Assembly: GCA_963718405.1 (NCBI GenBank)
Contig: CAVQYZ010000002.1
Coordinates: 1,426,001-1,490,000 of the forward strand
Length of the DNA stretch: 64,000 bases
From: Bog-756 sp963718405
GTDB lineage: Bacteria > Actinomycetota > Acidimicrobiia > Acidimicrobiales > RAAP-2
Direction: 5' to 3'
Below the pieces are notes generated by a model. It was not told the DNA's origin. It searched no databases and worked only from the letters and a program-made list of their open reading frames with translations. A program made the translations under genes and the position numbers. This document shows positions 23,257 to 31,639 of the stretch, one piece after another (position 1 is the first letter of the stretch; every line of letters starts with the position of its first letter).

Positions 23257-24243
23257 TCACAGGAGCGTGGACTCGACCGGGGTCATGCCCAGATGGGCCC
23301 AGGCCCGCGGGGCGGCGATCCGACCCCTGGTGGTCCGCTGCAGCAGGCCCTGTTGGAGGAGGTAGGGCTCGTAGGCGTCTTCGATGGTCTCGGGTTCCTC
23401 GCCGATGCACTGGGCCAAGGTGGTGAGGCCCACCGGCCTGCCGGCGAAGCGGCGACACAGCACGTCGAGGATGGCCCGGTCGACCTTGTCGAGTCCGAGT
23501 TGATCGACACCGAACACATCGAGCCCGGCCACCGCGGCCTCCGAGTCGATGCTCCCCTCGGCCCGCACCTCGACGAAGTCCCGTACCCGGCGTAGCAGCC
23601 GGTTGGCGATGCGGGGCGTTCCCCGCGACCGCTCGGCGATCCGGCGGGCCCCCTCGAGATCCACGGGAACGCCGAGTATGCCGGCCGATCGGATGATGAT
23701 GGCCTGAAGCTCATCGACATCGTAGAGATCGAGCCGTCCGACGAAGCCGAACCGGTCACGTAGCGGCCCGGCCACCAGACCGGTACGGGTGGTGGCACCC
23801 ACCAGGGTGAAGCGGGGCAGGTCCAGGCGGATGCTGCGGGCCGTCGGTCCCTTGCCGATCAGGATGTCCAGCTTGAAGTCCTCCATGGCCGGATAGAGGA
23901 CCTCCTCCACCGAGCGGTGCAGGCGGTGGATCTCGTCGATGAACAGGACGTCGCCCTCCTGTAGATCCGTCAACAGGGCGGCCAGGTCCCCGGACCGCAC
24001 CAGGACGGGACCGGCGGTGATCCGGAGGCCGACCCCCATCTCTGCGGCCACGATTCCGGCCAACGAGGTCTTGCCCAGGCCCGGCGGCCCGGCGAACAAC
24101 AGATGGTCCACCGGCTGTTGGCGCTTGATGGCCGCCTCGATCACGATCTGGAGGTGCTCGGTGAGTTGGCCCTGCCCCACGAACTCGGCCAGGGTGCGGG
24201 GGCGCAGTCCGGCGTCTTCGGCCTCTTCGGCGGGACCGACCAC
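23257..24243 (-). CDS. ruvB: Holliday junction branch-migration helicase RuvB
   Basis: AAA+ motor of RuvABC. Walker A FAGPPGLGKTSLAG, Walker B FIDEIHRLHR, sensor 1 VGATTRTGLVAGPLRDRFG, arginine finger RGTPRIANRLLRR and the winged-helix C-terminus (GLDKVDRAILDVLC) are all present. Start is unsettled: the GTG at 24243 gives 328 residues and skips the usual short N-terminal arm. The same frame stays open upstream through a plausible arm (DPGALGPDAGLDQSG) but has no ATG, GTG or TTG. A GTG at 24331 opens in another frame. A one-base error near 24320 would join that GTG to this gene. Confidence 0.95.
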   Translation of the reverse strand: MVGPAEEAEDAGLRPRTLAEFVGQGQLTEHLQIVIEAAIKRQQPVDHLLFAGPPGLGKTSLAGIVAAEMGVGLRITAGPVLVRSGDLAALLTDLQEGDVLFIDEIHRLHRSVEEVLYPAMEDFKLDILIGKGPTARSIRLDLPRFTLVGATTRTGLVAGPLRDRFGFVGRLDLYDVDELQAIIIRSAGILGVPVDLEGARRIAERSRGTPRIANRLLRRVRDFVEVRAEGSIDSEAAVAGLDVFGVDQLGLDKVDRAILDVLCRRFAGRPVGLTTLAQCIGEEPETIEDAYEPYLLQQGLLQRTTRGRIAAPRAWAHLGMTPVESTLL

Positions 24244-24354
24244 CGGATCGACCGGACGTATCCCGTCGGGTGAGCCGCTCTGGTCGAGGCCCGCATCCGG
24301 ACCGAGAGCCCCTGGATCGCCGCTCAGACACCTCGCGCCGGGCCCGGGGGGCCA

Positions 24355-24951
24355 TCATCGGTTGATGCGGGCCAGTTCCCGCAGAGCCGACCGCACCATC
24401 TCCGCCACCGGCTCCCCCTCATCGACCACGTCCATCACGCCCCGGATCTCGTCGGGGCCGTACCCCAGCTCCACCAGCGCCGCCCGCACCTCGGCCCGCG
24501 GCGATCCGCCGGTGGTCCCACTGGCGGACTCCCCGCCCAGGGTGGGCAGGTCGAGTCGGGCCTTGAGCTCGAGCAACAGCCGGGCCGCGGTCTTCTTGCC
24601 CACCCCGGGCACCAGGCACAGCGTGTCCACGTCGTCCTCGAGGACCGCGGTCGACAGTGCCGCCGGGGACAACGCCGAGAGGATGGCCAGAGCCAACGAC
24701 GGTCCGACCCCGTGGGCCCCGAGTAGGGCTTCGAAGCAGCGACGCTCGTCGGCATGGGCGAAGCCGAACAGCACGATGGCGTCCTCGCGCACATGGGTGT
24801 GCACGTGGAGGAAGACCTCACTGCCCTGCCGCCCCAGGCCGGCGGCCAGGGAGTTCGGGACCGAGGCCCGGTAGCCCACCCCTCCCACCTCCACGATGAC
24901 CTCCCCGGGCGTAGGACGGTCCACCAAGACGCCACGCAGCGACCCGATCAC
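24355..24951 (-). CDS. ruvA: Holliday junction-binding protein RuvA
   Basis: About 198 residues from the GTG at 24951: N-terminal OB domain (GSLRGVLVDRPTPGEVIVEV), two helix-hairpin-helix motifs (LGAHGVGPSLALAILSAL, CLVPGVGKKTAARLLLEL) and domain III, which touches RuvB (RAALVELGYGPDEI). The chosen GTG overlaps the ruvC TGA (GTGA). An upstream in-frame start at 25011 would add an unrelated 20 residues lying inside ruvC. Followed by ruvB. Confidence 0.95.
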   Translation of the reverse strand: MIGSLRGVLVDRPTPGEVIVEVGGVGYRASVPNSLAAGLGRQGSEVFLHVHTHVREDAIVLFGFAHADERRCFEALLGAHGVGPSLALAILSALSPAALSTAVLEDDVDTLCLVPGVGKKTAARLLLELKARLDLPTLGGESASGTTGGSPRAEVRAALVELGYGPDEIRGVMDVVDEGEPVAEMVRSALRELARINR

Positions 24952-25457
24952 GTTGTCCCCCCGGTGGCCGCAGCCACCGCCCGGCGCAGGGACTGGGTGG
25001 TGAGGTGACACGCCGCCAGGGCCAGGGCATCGGCCACGTCCGGTGGACGGGGGGGCTCGTCCAGCCCGAGGACCGAAGCCACCATCCGCTGCACCTGGTC
25101 CTTGGTGGCGCTCCCGTATCCCACCAGGGCCTGCTTGACCTCGTTGGAGGTGTACTGGGCCACCTCACAGCCCGATTCGGCCGCCGCCATCAGGGCGATG
25201 CCGGCCGCCTGGCCGGTGGCCATGGCCGTGCGGGCATTGACCTGGAAGAACACCCGCTCGACCACCACGGAGTGCGGACTGAACTCGGCCACCAGGGCCC
25301 GGAGCTCGTCGGCCAGGGTGCGCAGCCGGTCGGGCAGGGGCATGGAGGGCTCGGTGGAGATGACACCGCCGGCCACGGCGGCCAGGTTGGCGCCTCGTCG
25401 GGTCACCACGCCGTACCCGCAGCGGGACAGGCCCGGATCTATCCCCAGGACGAACAT
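24948..25457 (-). CDS. ruvC: Crossover junction endodeoxyribonuclease RuvC
   Basis: 169 residues, RNase H-like fold. It cuts Holliday junctions. The catalytic acids are visible: Asp in VLGIDPGLSRCGYG, Glu in VVVERVFFQVN, and Asp in the C-terminal PPDVADALALA. Length is normal. Overlaps ruvA by 4 bases; yebC lies 69 bases upstream. Confidence 0.96.
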   Translation of the reverse strand: MFVLGIDPGLSRCGYGVVTRRGANLAAVAGGVISTEPSMPLPDRLRTLADELRALVAEFSPHSVVVERVFFQVNARTAMATGQAAGIALMAAAESGCEVAQYTSNEVKQALVGYGSATKDQVQRMVASVLGLDEPPRPPDVADALALAACHLTTQSLRRAVAAATGGTT

Positions 25458-25526
25458 GCGTTCGACGCTACTGTGCCCCGGCCGCCGGGTGAGGGATGGT
25501 TGGGGGCCACAGTCGGCCCCTGCGAC

Positions 25527-26276
25527 TCATCCGTCGTAGGCCGCCATCACCTCGTCGGGGATATCGAAGTTCGAGTAGACGTTCTGCACGTCGTCATGGT
25601 CATCGAGAGCCTCGATGAGCCGCAGCACCCGCTTGGCCTCGGACTCCGAGGTGACCTCCACGGTCGACGTGGGATGCATGGTGAGCTCGGAGGCACCCGG
25701 GTCCAGCGACGCCTCCTCGAGCGCGGTCCGCACCGCCATGAGGTCGGCCGGGGCACTGGTGACCGTCCAGTGGTCCCCGTCGTCGGTGAGGTCCTCGGCC
25801 CCGGCCTCCATGGCCACCTCCAGGATCCGCTCCTCGTCGTGGAGGCGAGGGACGGCGATGATCCCCTTGCGTTCGAACTGCCAGCTCACCGCACCCGGTT
25901 CGGACAGGGTGCCGCCGTTCTTGTTGAACACATTCCGGATCTCCGCCCCGGTGCGGTTGCGGTTGTCGGACAGGCACTCCACGATGACGGCCACGCCGTC
26001 GGGGGCGTAGCCCTCGTAGGAGATGGGCTCGTAGCGGACCCCCTCGAGCTCGCCCGACCCCCGCTTGATGGCCCGCTCGATGGTTTCGATGGGCACCGAG
26101 GAGTCGCGGGCCTTGGTGTACATGGTCCGCAGGCTGGCGTTGGCGGTCATGTCACTGCCGCCTTCGCGGGCGGCCACCTCGACCTGGCGGATGATCTTGG
26201 CGAACACCTTGGCCCGGGCCGCGTCCTTGGCCCCCTTCTGGTGCTTGGTGGTCGCCCATTTTGAGTGTCCCGACAT
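25527..26276 (-). CDS. yebC: YebC/PmpR family DNA-binding regulator (TACO1 family)
   Basis: 249 residues, starting with the family hallmark GHSKWATTKHQKGAKDAARA and NGGTLSEPGAVSWQFERKG in the middle. Family members are transcription factors in some bacteria and help ribosomes pass proline stretches in others. The neighbourhood pdxS-pdxT-yebC-ruvCAB is widely conserved in Gram-positive bacteria. Three bases separate it from the pdxT stop. Confidence 0.94.
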   Translation of the reverse strand: MSGHSKWATTKHQKGAKDAARAKVFAKIIRQVEVAAREGGSDMTANASLRTMYTKARDSSVPIETIERAIKRGSGELEGVRYEPISYEGYAPDGVAVIVECLSDNRNRTGAEIRNVFNKNGGTLSEPGAVSWQFERKGIIAVPRLHDEERILEVAMEAGAEDLTDDGDHWTVTSAPADLMAVRTALEEASLDPGASELTMHPTSTVEVTSESEAKRVLRLIEALDDHDDVQNVYSNFDIPDEVMAAYDG

Positions 26277-26279
26277 CGC

Positions 26280-26915
26280 CTAGTGCCTCTCTTCTTTGGT
26301 CATCTCGACGAACAGCTGATGCAGCCTACGGTCACCGGTCAGCTCGGGATGGAATGAGCTGGTGAGAACGGACCCCTGCCGGCACACCACCGGCCCGCCG
26401 GTGCCGCCGGGACCGTCACCGGCCGGAGCGGCCGATGGTCGGGTGTCCAGGGAGGCCAGCACCTCGACGCCTTCTCCCCATCCCTCCACCACCGGGGCCC
26501 GGATGAACACGGCGTGGATGGGCTCGGGGCCGAGGACCGGGACCTCGAGGTCGCACTCGAACGAGGCCACTTGGCGGCCGTACCCGTTTCGGCGGATGGT
26601 CAGGTCGATAGCTCCGAATCGCCGCTGGTCGGGGCGCCCGTCGAGCACCGTACCGGCCAGCAGGATCATGCCGGCACAGGTGCCGAAGACCGGGAGACCC
26701 TGCCCGATGGCGTCGGCCAGCGGTTCGAACAAGCCCGACGACTCCAAGAGCAAGGAGAGCGTCGTCGACTCCCCCCCGGGGATGATCAATCCTTGCAGCC
26801 CATCCAGGTCGTCCCGCTCCCGCACCGTCCGGACCTGCTCCCCGAGCGATTCGAGGGCCGCTACGTGCTCGCGTACATCACCCTGGAGGGCCAGAACGCC
26901 CAGGGCCATGGTCAT
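26280..26915 (-). CDS. pdxT: Pyridoxal 5'-phosphate synthase glutaminase subunit PdxT
   Basis: 211 residues. This class I glutamine amidotransferase supplies ammonia to PdxS. It has LALQGDVREHVAAL, the oxyanion loop IIPGGESTTL, the nucleophile in VFGTCAGMILLA, and the catalytic His-x-Glu in TSSFHPELTGD. About 15 extra Gly/Pro-rich residues lie before the last strand. ATGs at 26915 and 26909 are both plausible. It lies 30 bases after pdxS. Confidence 0.95.
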   Translation of the reverse strand: MTMALGVLALQGDVREHVAALESLGEQVRTVRERDDLDGLQGLIIPGGESTTLSLLLESSGLFEPLADAIGQGLPVFGTCAGMILLAGTVLDGRPDQRRFGAIDLTIRRNGYGRQVASFECDLEVPVLGPEPIHAVFIRAPVVEGWGEGVEVLASLDTRPSAAPAGDGPGGTGGPVVCRQGSVLTSSFHPELTGDRRLHQLFVEMTKEERH

Positions 26916-26945
26916 CGCCCCCGGCGCGGCCGGCCGGGTCTGCGG

Positions 26946-27863
26946 TCACCAGCCACGCTCGGCCAGATGCACGCCCAGGGTGCCGATCTCCTGACCGGCC
27001 ATGGCGCTCCCCAACCCGGTCGACACCTTGGCCACCAGATCGGCGTCGGTGAAGTGGGCGGTGGCCTCGACGATGGCCCGGGCCATCTGCGAAGGGTTGG
27101 AGCTCTTGAAGATGCCCGATCCTACGAACACCGCCTCGGCGCCCAGCTGCATGACCAGCGAGGCGTCGGCCGGGGTGGCGATGCCTCCGGCACAGAACAG
27201 TGGCACCGGGAGCCGTCCGGTGGTGGCGATCTCCGAAACCAGGCCGATCGGCGCGGCCAGCTCCTTGGCCCATCCGTACAGCTCGGCCGGGTCGGCCTGG
27301 GTGACCCGGCCGATGTCGCCCAGGATCGACCGCAGATGCCGGACGGCCTCGACGATGTTGCCGGTACCGGCCTCACCCTTGGACCGGATCATGGCCGCGC
27401 CCTCGGAGATACGACGCAGCGCCTCACCCAGGTTGGTGGCTCCGCACACGAAGGGGACCTCATAGGGCCACTTGTCGATATGGTGGGCCTCGTCGGCGGG
27501 GGTCAGGACCTCACTCTCGTCGATGTAGTCGACCCCCAGGGCCGCCAGCACCTGGGCTTCGGCGAAGTGGCCGATGCGGGCCTTGGCCATGACCGGGACG
27601 GTCACTGCTTCCTTGATCCCCTCGATGAGGGCGGGGTCGCTCATCCGGGCCACCCCGCCGTCACGCCGGATGTCGGCCGGGACCCGCTCCAGGGCCATGA
27701 CGGCCACGGCGCCGGCATCCTCGGCCACCTTGGCCTGCTCGGCGTCCACCACGTCCATGATGACCCCGCCGCGCAGCATCTCCGCCAGCCCCCGCTTGAC
27801 CGTGAAGGTCCCGGTGGGTCGGTCGGCACCTGAAGGTGGTGCGTGGGTCGTAGGTTCAGTCAT
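26946..27863 (-). CDS. pdxS: Pyridoxal 5'-phosphate synthase lyase subunit PdxS
   Basis: 305 residues, (beta/alpha)8 barrel. It builds PLP from ribose 5-phosphate, glyceraldehyde 3-phosphate and ammonia. Signatures: KRGLAEMLRGGVIMDVV, MALERVPADIRRDGGVARM, VPVMAKARIGHFAEAQ (first active-site Lys region), and IRSKGEAGTGNIVEAVRH with the second Lys. The N-terminus has about 18 residues more than compact PdxS proteins. Forms pdxS-pdxT. Confidence 0.97.
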   Translation of the reverse strand: MTEPTTHAPPSGADRPTGTFTVKRGLAEMLRGGVIMDVVDAEQAKVAEDAGAVAVMALERVPADIRRDGGVARMSDPALIEGIKEAVTVPVMAKARIGHFAEAQVLAALGVDYIDESEVLTPADEAHHIDKWPYEVPFVCGATNLGEALRRISEGAAMIRSKGEAGTGNIVEAVRHLRSILGDIGRVTQADPAELYGWAKELAAPIGLVSEIATTGRLPVPLFCAGGIATPADASLVMQLGAEAVFVGSGIFKSSNPSQMARAIVEATAHFTDADLVAKVSTGLGSAMAGQEIGTLGVHLAERGW

Positions 27864-27905
27864 GGCCTCATTCTACTCCTGGCCACCAGGTCCACGGCCC
27901 GGACG

Positions 27906-27944
27906 CGACACCGGCCGCCCCCGTTCGGGGAGCGGCCGGTGTCG
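27906..27944. terminator. Strong hairpin between yceI and pdxS
   Basis: CGACACCGGCCGC (27906-27918) pairs perfectly with GCGGCCGGTGTCG (27932-27944). Inside, CCCC/GGGG extends the stem around a GTTC loop with one bulged A. It lies 28 bases beyond the yceI stop on the minus strand and 42 bases before pdxS. No U-run follows, as is common for GC-rich actinobacterial terminators. Confidence 0.75.
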
Positions 27945-27972
27945 GGATCGTCGGACCCGGGCGGAGCTGAGC

Positions 27973-28554
27973 TCAGCTCCGGAGCACCGCCTCGAGCTCG
28001 ATCTCGATGTTGACCTTGTTGGCCACGACCAGGCCGCCGGCCTCCATCACCGCACCGAAGGACACGCCGAACTCATCGCGGTTGATGGTGGTGGATCCGC
28101 TGAAGCCCACCCGGTGGTTTCCGTAGGGATCCTTAACCACGCCTTCGAGGGTGACGTCGAGGGTCACCGACTTGGTCACCCCGCGGATGGTCAGGTCGCC
28201 GGTGACCTTCCACTCGGTGGGCCCATCCGCCACGATGGACGTGCTGTTGAAGGTCCAGGTGGGGTGGTTCTCCACGTCGAAGAAGTCGTTGGTCCGCAGG
28301 TGGGCGTCACGGTTCTCGTCGCGGGTGTCCACGCTGGTGGCATCGATGGTCAGGGACACCTTGGAGTCGGTGGGGTCCTCGGCGATCTCGATGGTCCCCT
28401 CGAACTTGCTCAGCCGGCCGCGCACCTTGGACACGGCCATATGGCGTACGGCGAAGCCCAACTGGGTATGGGAGGGATCGATGTCGTACGTCCCCACTGC
28501 CGGGTACTCCGCCCCGTTCACCGTCCTGCTGGTTACCTCTGCTGCGTCTGCCAT
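27973..28554 (-). CDS. YceI family polyisoprenoid-binding-like protein
   Basis: 193 residues, lipocalin-like YceI fold: GTYDIDPSHTQLGFAVRHMA at the N-terminus, KVRGRLSKFEG, and GDLTIRGVTKSVTLDV and SFGAVMEAGG later. No signal peptide is seen, so it is probably cytoplasmic, as for many actinobacterial members. Family members bind long isoprenoid-type lipids. An AGGAGG site precedes the ATG. Promoter elements on the minus strand are TTGCGA (28656-28651), 17 bases, then TAAAGT (28633-28628). It diverges from a MarR gene, which probably controls it. Confidence 0.92.
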   Translation of the reverse strand: MADAAEVTSRTVNGAEYPAVGTYDIDPSHTQLGFAVRHMAVSKVRGRLSKFEGTIEIAEDPTDSKVSLTIDATSVDTRDENRDAHLRTNDFFDVENHPTWTFNSTSIVADGPTEWKVTGDLTIRGVTKSVTLDVTLEGVVKDPYGNHRVGFSGSTTINRDEFGVSFGAVMEAGGLVVANKVNIEIELEAVLRS

Positions 28555-28610
28555 GAGTCCTCCTAAGTCGTCAGTACTACTCGTCGGTCATCAGGCTGCG
28601 AAGGGCCCGA

Positions 28611-28682
28611 AGTTGCTTGTGCTAACAACTTTACCTGAAACTATTTGCACTCGCAAGTAGTGGTTCGGATCCTGTAGGATCC
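28611..28682. promoter_or_regulatory. yceI/marR divergent control region with two dyads
   Basis: On the minus strand TTGCGA-17-TAAAGT (28656-28628) reads as a sigma-70-like promoter for yceI. AGTTGCTTGTGC (28611-28622) and GCACTCGCAAGT (28647-28658) are imperfect inverted copies (9 of 12) flanking its -10, with one arm over the -35. A second, perfect dyad GGATCC-TGTA-GGATCC (28667-28682) ends 4 bases before the marR ATG. These positions fit binding by the divergent MarR protein, repressing both genes. Confidence 0.6.
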
Positions 28683-28686
28683 AGGC

Positions 28687-29199
28687 ATGGGACGAATCAC
28701 GGCGACAGACGACAAACGGCTGACCACGGTGGGCCTCCTGCTCGAATCGGCGGCGGGACTGCGACGGGTGTTCGAGCGTCGCTTCGAGTCGGAGCGGGCC
28801 CTCTCCCACCAGTCGTTCGACGTGCTCATCCGGCTGGCCCGTACCCCGGGCTCCGAGCTCCGGATGAGCGAGTTGGCCGGTCAGACCTCACTGACCCCCA
28901 GCGGGCTGACCCGCTCGGTGGACCGCCTGGCCGAACAGGGCCTGGTGGGGCGGAGGGTCTGTCCTGAGGACCGGAGGGGGGCGTTCGCCGTACTGACGCC
29001 GGCCGGGCAGGAGCTCATGGACCGGGCTATTCCCGAGCACGTGGCCCACGTCGATGAGCTGCTCACCAACCTCTTCACCCCCGAAGAGGAAGCCATGCTG
29101 TCCGACCTGCTGCGCAAGCTCCGTGACCATCTCTTTGACGCCAATGCCGAGTGGGGGCTCACCCACGAGGACGGCGACACCTGCCCGGGGTCGAACTAA
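28687..29199 (+). CDS. MarR family transcriptional regulator
   Basis: 170 residues. The winged-helix domain contains MSELAGQTSLTPSGLTRSVD as the recognition helix-turn-helix and VCPEDRRGAFAVLTPAG as the wing (the DxR motif of MarR proteins). Flanking helices form the dimer interface. AGGA precedes the ATG by 8 bases and overlaps a GGATCC dyad. Divergent from yceI and convergent with the M48 protease gene 20 bases downstream. Ligand unknown. Confidence 0.92.
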   Translation: MGRITATDDKRLTTVGLLLESAAGLRRVFERRFESERALSHQSFDVLIRLARTPGSELRMSELAGQTSLTPSGLTRSVDRLAEQGLVGRRVCPEDRRGAFAVLTPAGQELMDRAIPEHVAHVDELLTNLFTPEEEAMLSDLLRKLRDHLFDANAEWGLTHEDGDTCPGSN

Positions 29200-29219
29200 C
29201 CGCCCATCCGACGAGCGGC

Positions 29220-30428
29220 TCAGAGCAGCGCTTGAGCTGCGGCCCGGACCCGGGTGTCGTCGAGGTTGCCTTCCGCCGGGCCGACGGCGCTCTCCCCCAC
29301 CATCGGATCGATCCACAGCCATCGGGTGAGTGGAGCCACCCGACCGTTCCCCGGGGGCCACGCCGACGGCGGGGCCGATCGCTCCCGGTCGACCATGGTC
29401 TCGAGGGCCGAGCCGATACCGGGCGGATAGCGCACCACCCCGGCGGCACGTTGGTCAGCCGAGAATTCACGGCCGGGCCCGATCCGTCGGTGCACCCTGT
29501 CGGCCCCGGTGGCGTCACCCCGGAGGAGGGCCCAGGGCACCGTGGTCAGGACGGCCACCGCGGCCACCACCGTGTCGTGCCGCTTGATATGGACCAGTTC
29601 GTGCGCCAGCACCCCTTCCAACTCGACCAGGGAGAGGGACTGCTCGAGGCCCGAGGTCACCACCAGCATGGCCGACTCGGGATCGAGGCCGACGGCCAGG
29701 GCATTGGGCACGGCACTGTCCACCACGTAGACGGCCGGTCGGGGTAGCCCCATGGTGGCGCAGAGGCCATCGACCAGATTGTGCAGTCGGGGATGGTCGG
29801 TCTCGTCACTGGGCCGGGCGCCGATCGAGCGCACCACCAGGCCCGGAGCCGCCCGCCATATCCACATGGACACCCCGGCCGCCACGACCACCAGCACCAC
29901 CACCCCGACGAGCGGCAGGCCCACCGCCACCAGCACCACGCCCAGCACCACACCGGCCACCAGACCGGGGATGAGTGCCATGGTCATGGCCCGACGTCGA
30001 TTGGTCCGGACCGCGGCGGCCTCCTCGCCGCCGCCGTGACGATCGACCGGTGGAGCGGCCGGGGCCGGTTCGACCGATCGGGAAGCCTCCGGCCGTGGGG
30101 TGGAAGGCCGCCTCGACCCTCCCGACCCCGAGCTGCCCGACCTCGTACCCGGCCGGTTGGATGACGACCGGTTGGAACCGGAGCGTCCCTGGCCGGATGA
30201 CCCGCTGCGACCGCCACCCTGCCCACTGCGGTTGCCACCCTGCCCACTGCGGCCCCCGCCCCCCGAGGAACCGCCGCCACCCCGGTTGCCGCCCCGGTTC
30301 CGATTGCGGTTGCGGTTGCCCGATCCGCTCGAAGCCGAGCCACTCCGGCCGTTGGCCGAAGGAGCATCCTGGGGGCCGGACCGGCCGCCGCCGGAGGCCG
30401 GACGCGAAGGTTCGGGGGAATCACTCAT
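29220..30428 (-). CDS. M48 (HtpX-like) membrane metalloprotease with Gly/Arg/Asn/Ser-rich N-terminal tail
   Basis: 402 residues. Residues about 1-125 are low-complexity (SGNRNRNRNRGGNRGGGG and similar), with no fold expected. Two membrane segments follow (AMTMALIPGLVAGVVLGVVL, GVVVLVVVAAGVSMWIW). The M48 domain has VYVVDSAVPNALAVGLDP, HELVHIKRHD (HExxH zinc site) and REFSADQRAA (third ligand Glu), so it should be active. HtpX-type proteases degrade damaged membrane proteins. It is the last gene of the lipid-biosynthesis run (23 bases after pimA) and convergent with marR. Confidence 0.87.
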   Translation of the reverse strand: MSDSPEPSRPASGGGRSGPQDAPSANGRSGSASSGSGNRNRNRNRGGNRGGGGSSGGGGRSGQGGNRSGQGGGRSGSSGQGRSGSNRSSSNRPGTRSGSSGSGGSRRPSTPRPEASRSVEPAPAAPPVDRHGGGEEAAAVRTNRRRAMTMALIPGLVAGVVLGVVLVAVGLPLVGVVVLVVVAAGVSMWIWRAAPGLVVRSIGARPSDETDHPRLHNLVDGLCATMGLPRPAVYVVDSAVPNALAVGLDPESAMLVVTSGLEQSLSLVELEGVLAHELVHIKRHDTVVAAVAVLTTVPWALLRGDATGADRVHRRIGPGREFSADQRAAGVVRYPPGIGSALETMVDRERSAPPSAWPPGNGRVAPLTRWLWIDPMVGESAVGPAEGNLDDTRVRAAAQALL

Positions 30429-30450
30429 GGTGGAGGCAGTGTACGGCCCC

Positions 30451-31632
30451 TCATACCGGCCAGCCGACCATGGCCCTCCGATAGAGCCCTACGTACCACT
30501 GGGCCAGCCGGTCCATGGACCACTGGTCGGCCCGTTGGGCGGCGGTATCCAACCAGCGTCGGCGGGGTCCGGTGTCCCGACCATCGACGGCCGGCCCGAG
30601 CACGGCCAACTCTCCTCCCAGCACGCCGGTCAGAGCCACCGCCAGGGCCGTTTGCTCACCCGGCGGTACCAGCACGGCGCAGCCTCCGGCCGCGGCCCGG
30701 TAGCCGTCGATGTCGCTGGCCACCACCGGCGTACGCGCCGCCATGGCCTCCACGATGATCATGCCGAACGACTCACCTCCCAACGACGGGGCGCAGAGCA
30801 CATCGGCCGCCGCCAACCGTCGCACCTTCTCCTGTTCCGAAAGAACGCCCAGCCAGACCACATCGGATGACTCGGGATACCCGCGGCGCAGGGCCCCGGT
30901 CTGTGGGCCATCCCCGGCGATCCACAGGACCGGGCGGACCCTACCGTCGCCCAGGGTGGCGGTCAGGCGCCCGAAGGCCTCGAGCAGGACCTGTAGCCCC
31001 TTGCGCTCCTCGTGACGGCCGAGGAACAGCACGGTCGGCCGCTCGGTGGGCCAAGGTTCGGCGTCCCGGTACCGGCCCACCTCCACGCCGTTGAACCCGA
31101 CCTCGTAGGTGCCACCGAGGGCGTGGGCCGCGGTCGAGCGAGCGGCCTCGGAAACCGCGGCCCGGACGGCCAGCCGGCTGGCCGCACGGCGGGCCAGTGG
31201 GCCCAGTACCCGGTACGCCGCGCTGCCTCCGTGGCGGTGGAACGTGGCCACCAGCGGTGGGACCCGTCGCCCCACCAACAGGCCGAGCGGGAGCCCCGGG
31301 GCGAACGGCTCGTGCACGTGGACCACATCGAAGCCCTCCGATTCGACGACTTTGAGGGCCCGGGCTGCGGCCAGCACCGAGATACTCACCGGAGCGATCG
31401 AACCGTTGGACGGCACCGATACGGAATGTCCGGTGGGCACCACCTCGACCCCAACGGGTGCATCCACCGATCCGTCCAGCGGGGCGAAGACCGAGACCCG
31501 GTGACCCAGTTGGGCATGGGCCCGGGCCAGTCCCACCACCTGACCCTGGACGCCGCCGGGACGCGACAAGCTGTAAGGACAGACCAGGGCGATGCGGAGC
31601 GACGAGGGTTCCGACCGGTCGGCGGCCACCAC
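30451..31632 (-). CDS. pimA: GT4 glycosyltransferase, probable phosphatidyl-myo-inositol alpha-mannosyltransferase
   Basis: 393 residues, GT-B fold. Features shared with PimA: ALVCPYSLSRPGGVQGQV (donor/acceptor loop), VHVHEPFAPGLPL, VATFHRHGGSAAY, VLFLGRHEERKGLQVLLEAF and SLGGESFGMIIVEAMA (retaining E-x7-E). PimA adds the first mannose from GDP-mannose to phosphatidylinositol at the cytoplasmic face. The gene order pgsA-acyltransferase-pimA matches the mycobacterial PIM operon and supports the assignment. Here a PAS-GGDEF gene sits between the last two. GTG start 7 bases after that gene's stop. Confidence 0.87.
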   Translation of the reverse strand: MVAADRSEPSSLRIALVCPYSLSRPGGVQGQVVGLARAHAQLGHRVSVFAPLDGSVDAPVGVEVVPTGHSVSVPSNGSIAPVSISVLAAARALKVVESEGFDVVHVHEPFAPGLPLGLLVGRRVPPLVATFHRHGGSAAYRVLGPLARRAASRLAVRAAVSEAARSTAAHALGGTYEVGFNGVEVGRYRDAEPWPTERPTVLFLGRHEERKGLQVLLEAFGRLTATLGDGRVRPVLWIAGDGPQTGALRRGYPESSDVVWLGVLSEQEKVRRLAAADVLCAPSLGGESFGMIIVEAMAARTPVVASDIDGYRAAAGGCAVLVPPGEQTALAVALTGVLGGELAVLGPAVDGRDTGPRRRWLDTAAQRADQWSMDRLAQWYVGLYRRAMVGWPV

Positions 31633-31639
31633 CGACCGG

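Noticed and set aside
24952..25011. A 20-residue N-terminal extension of RuvA
   Set aside because: It lies inside ruvC. The GTG at 24951 overlapping the ruvC stop gives the normal RuvA N-terminus.
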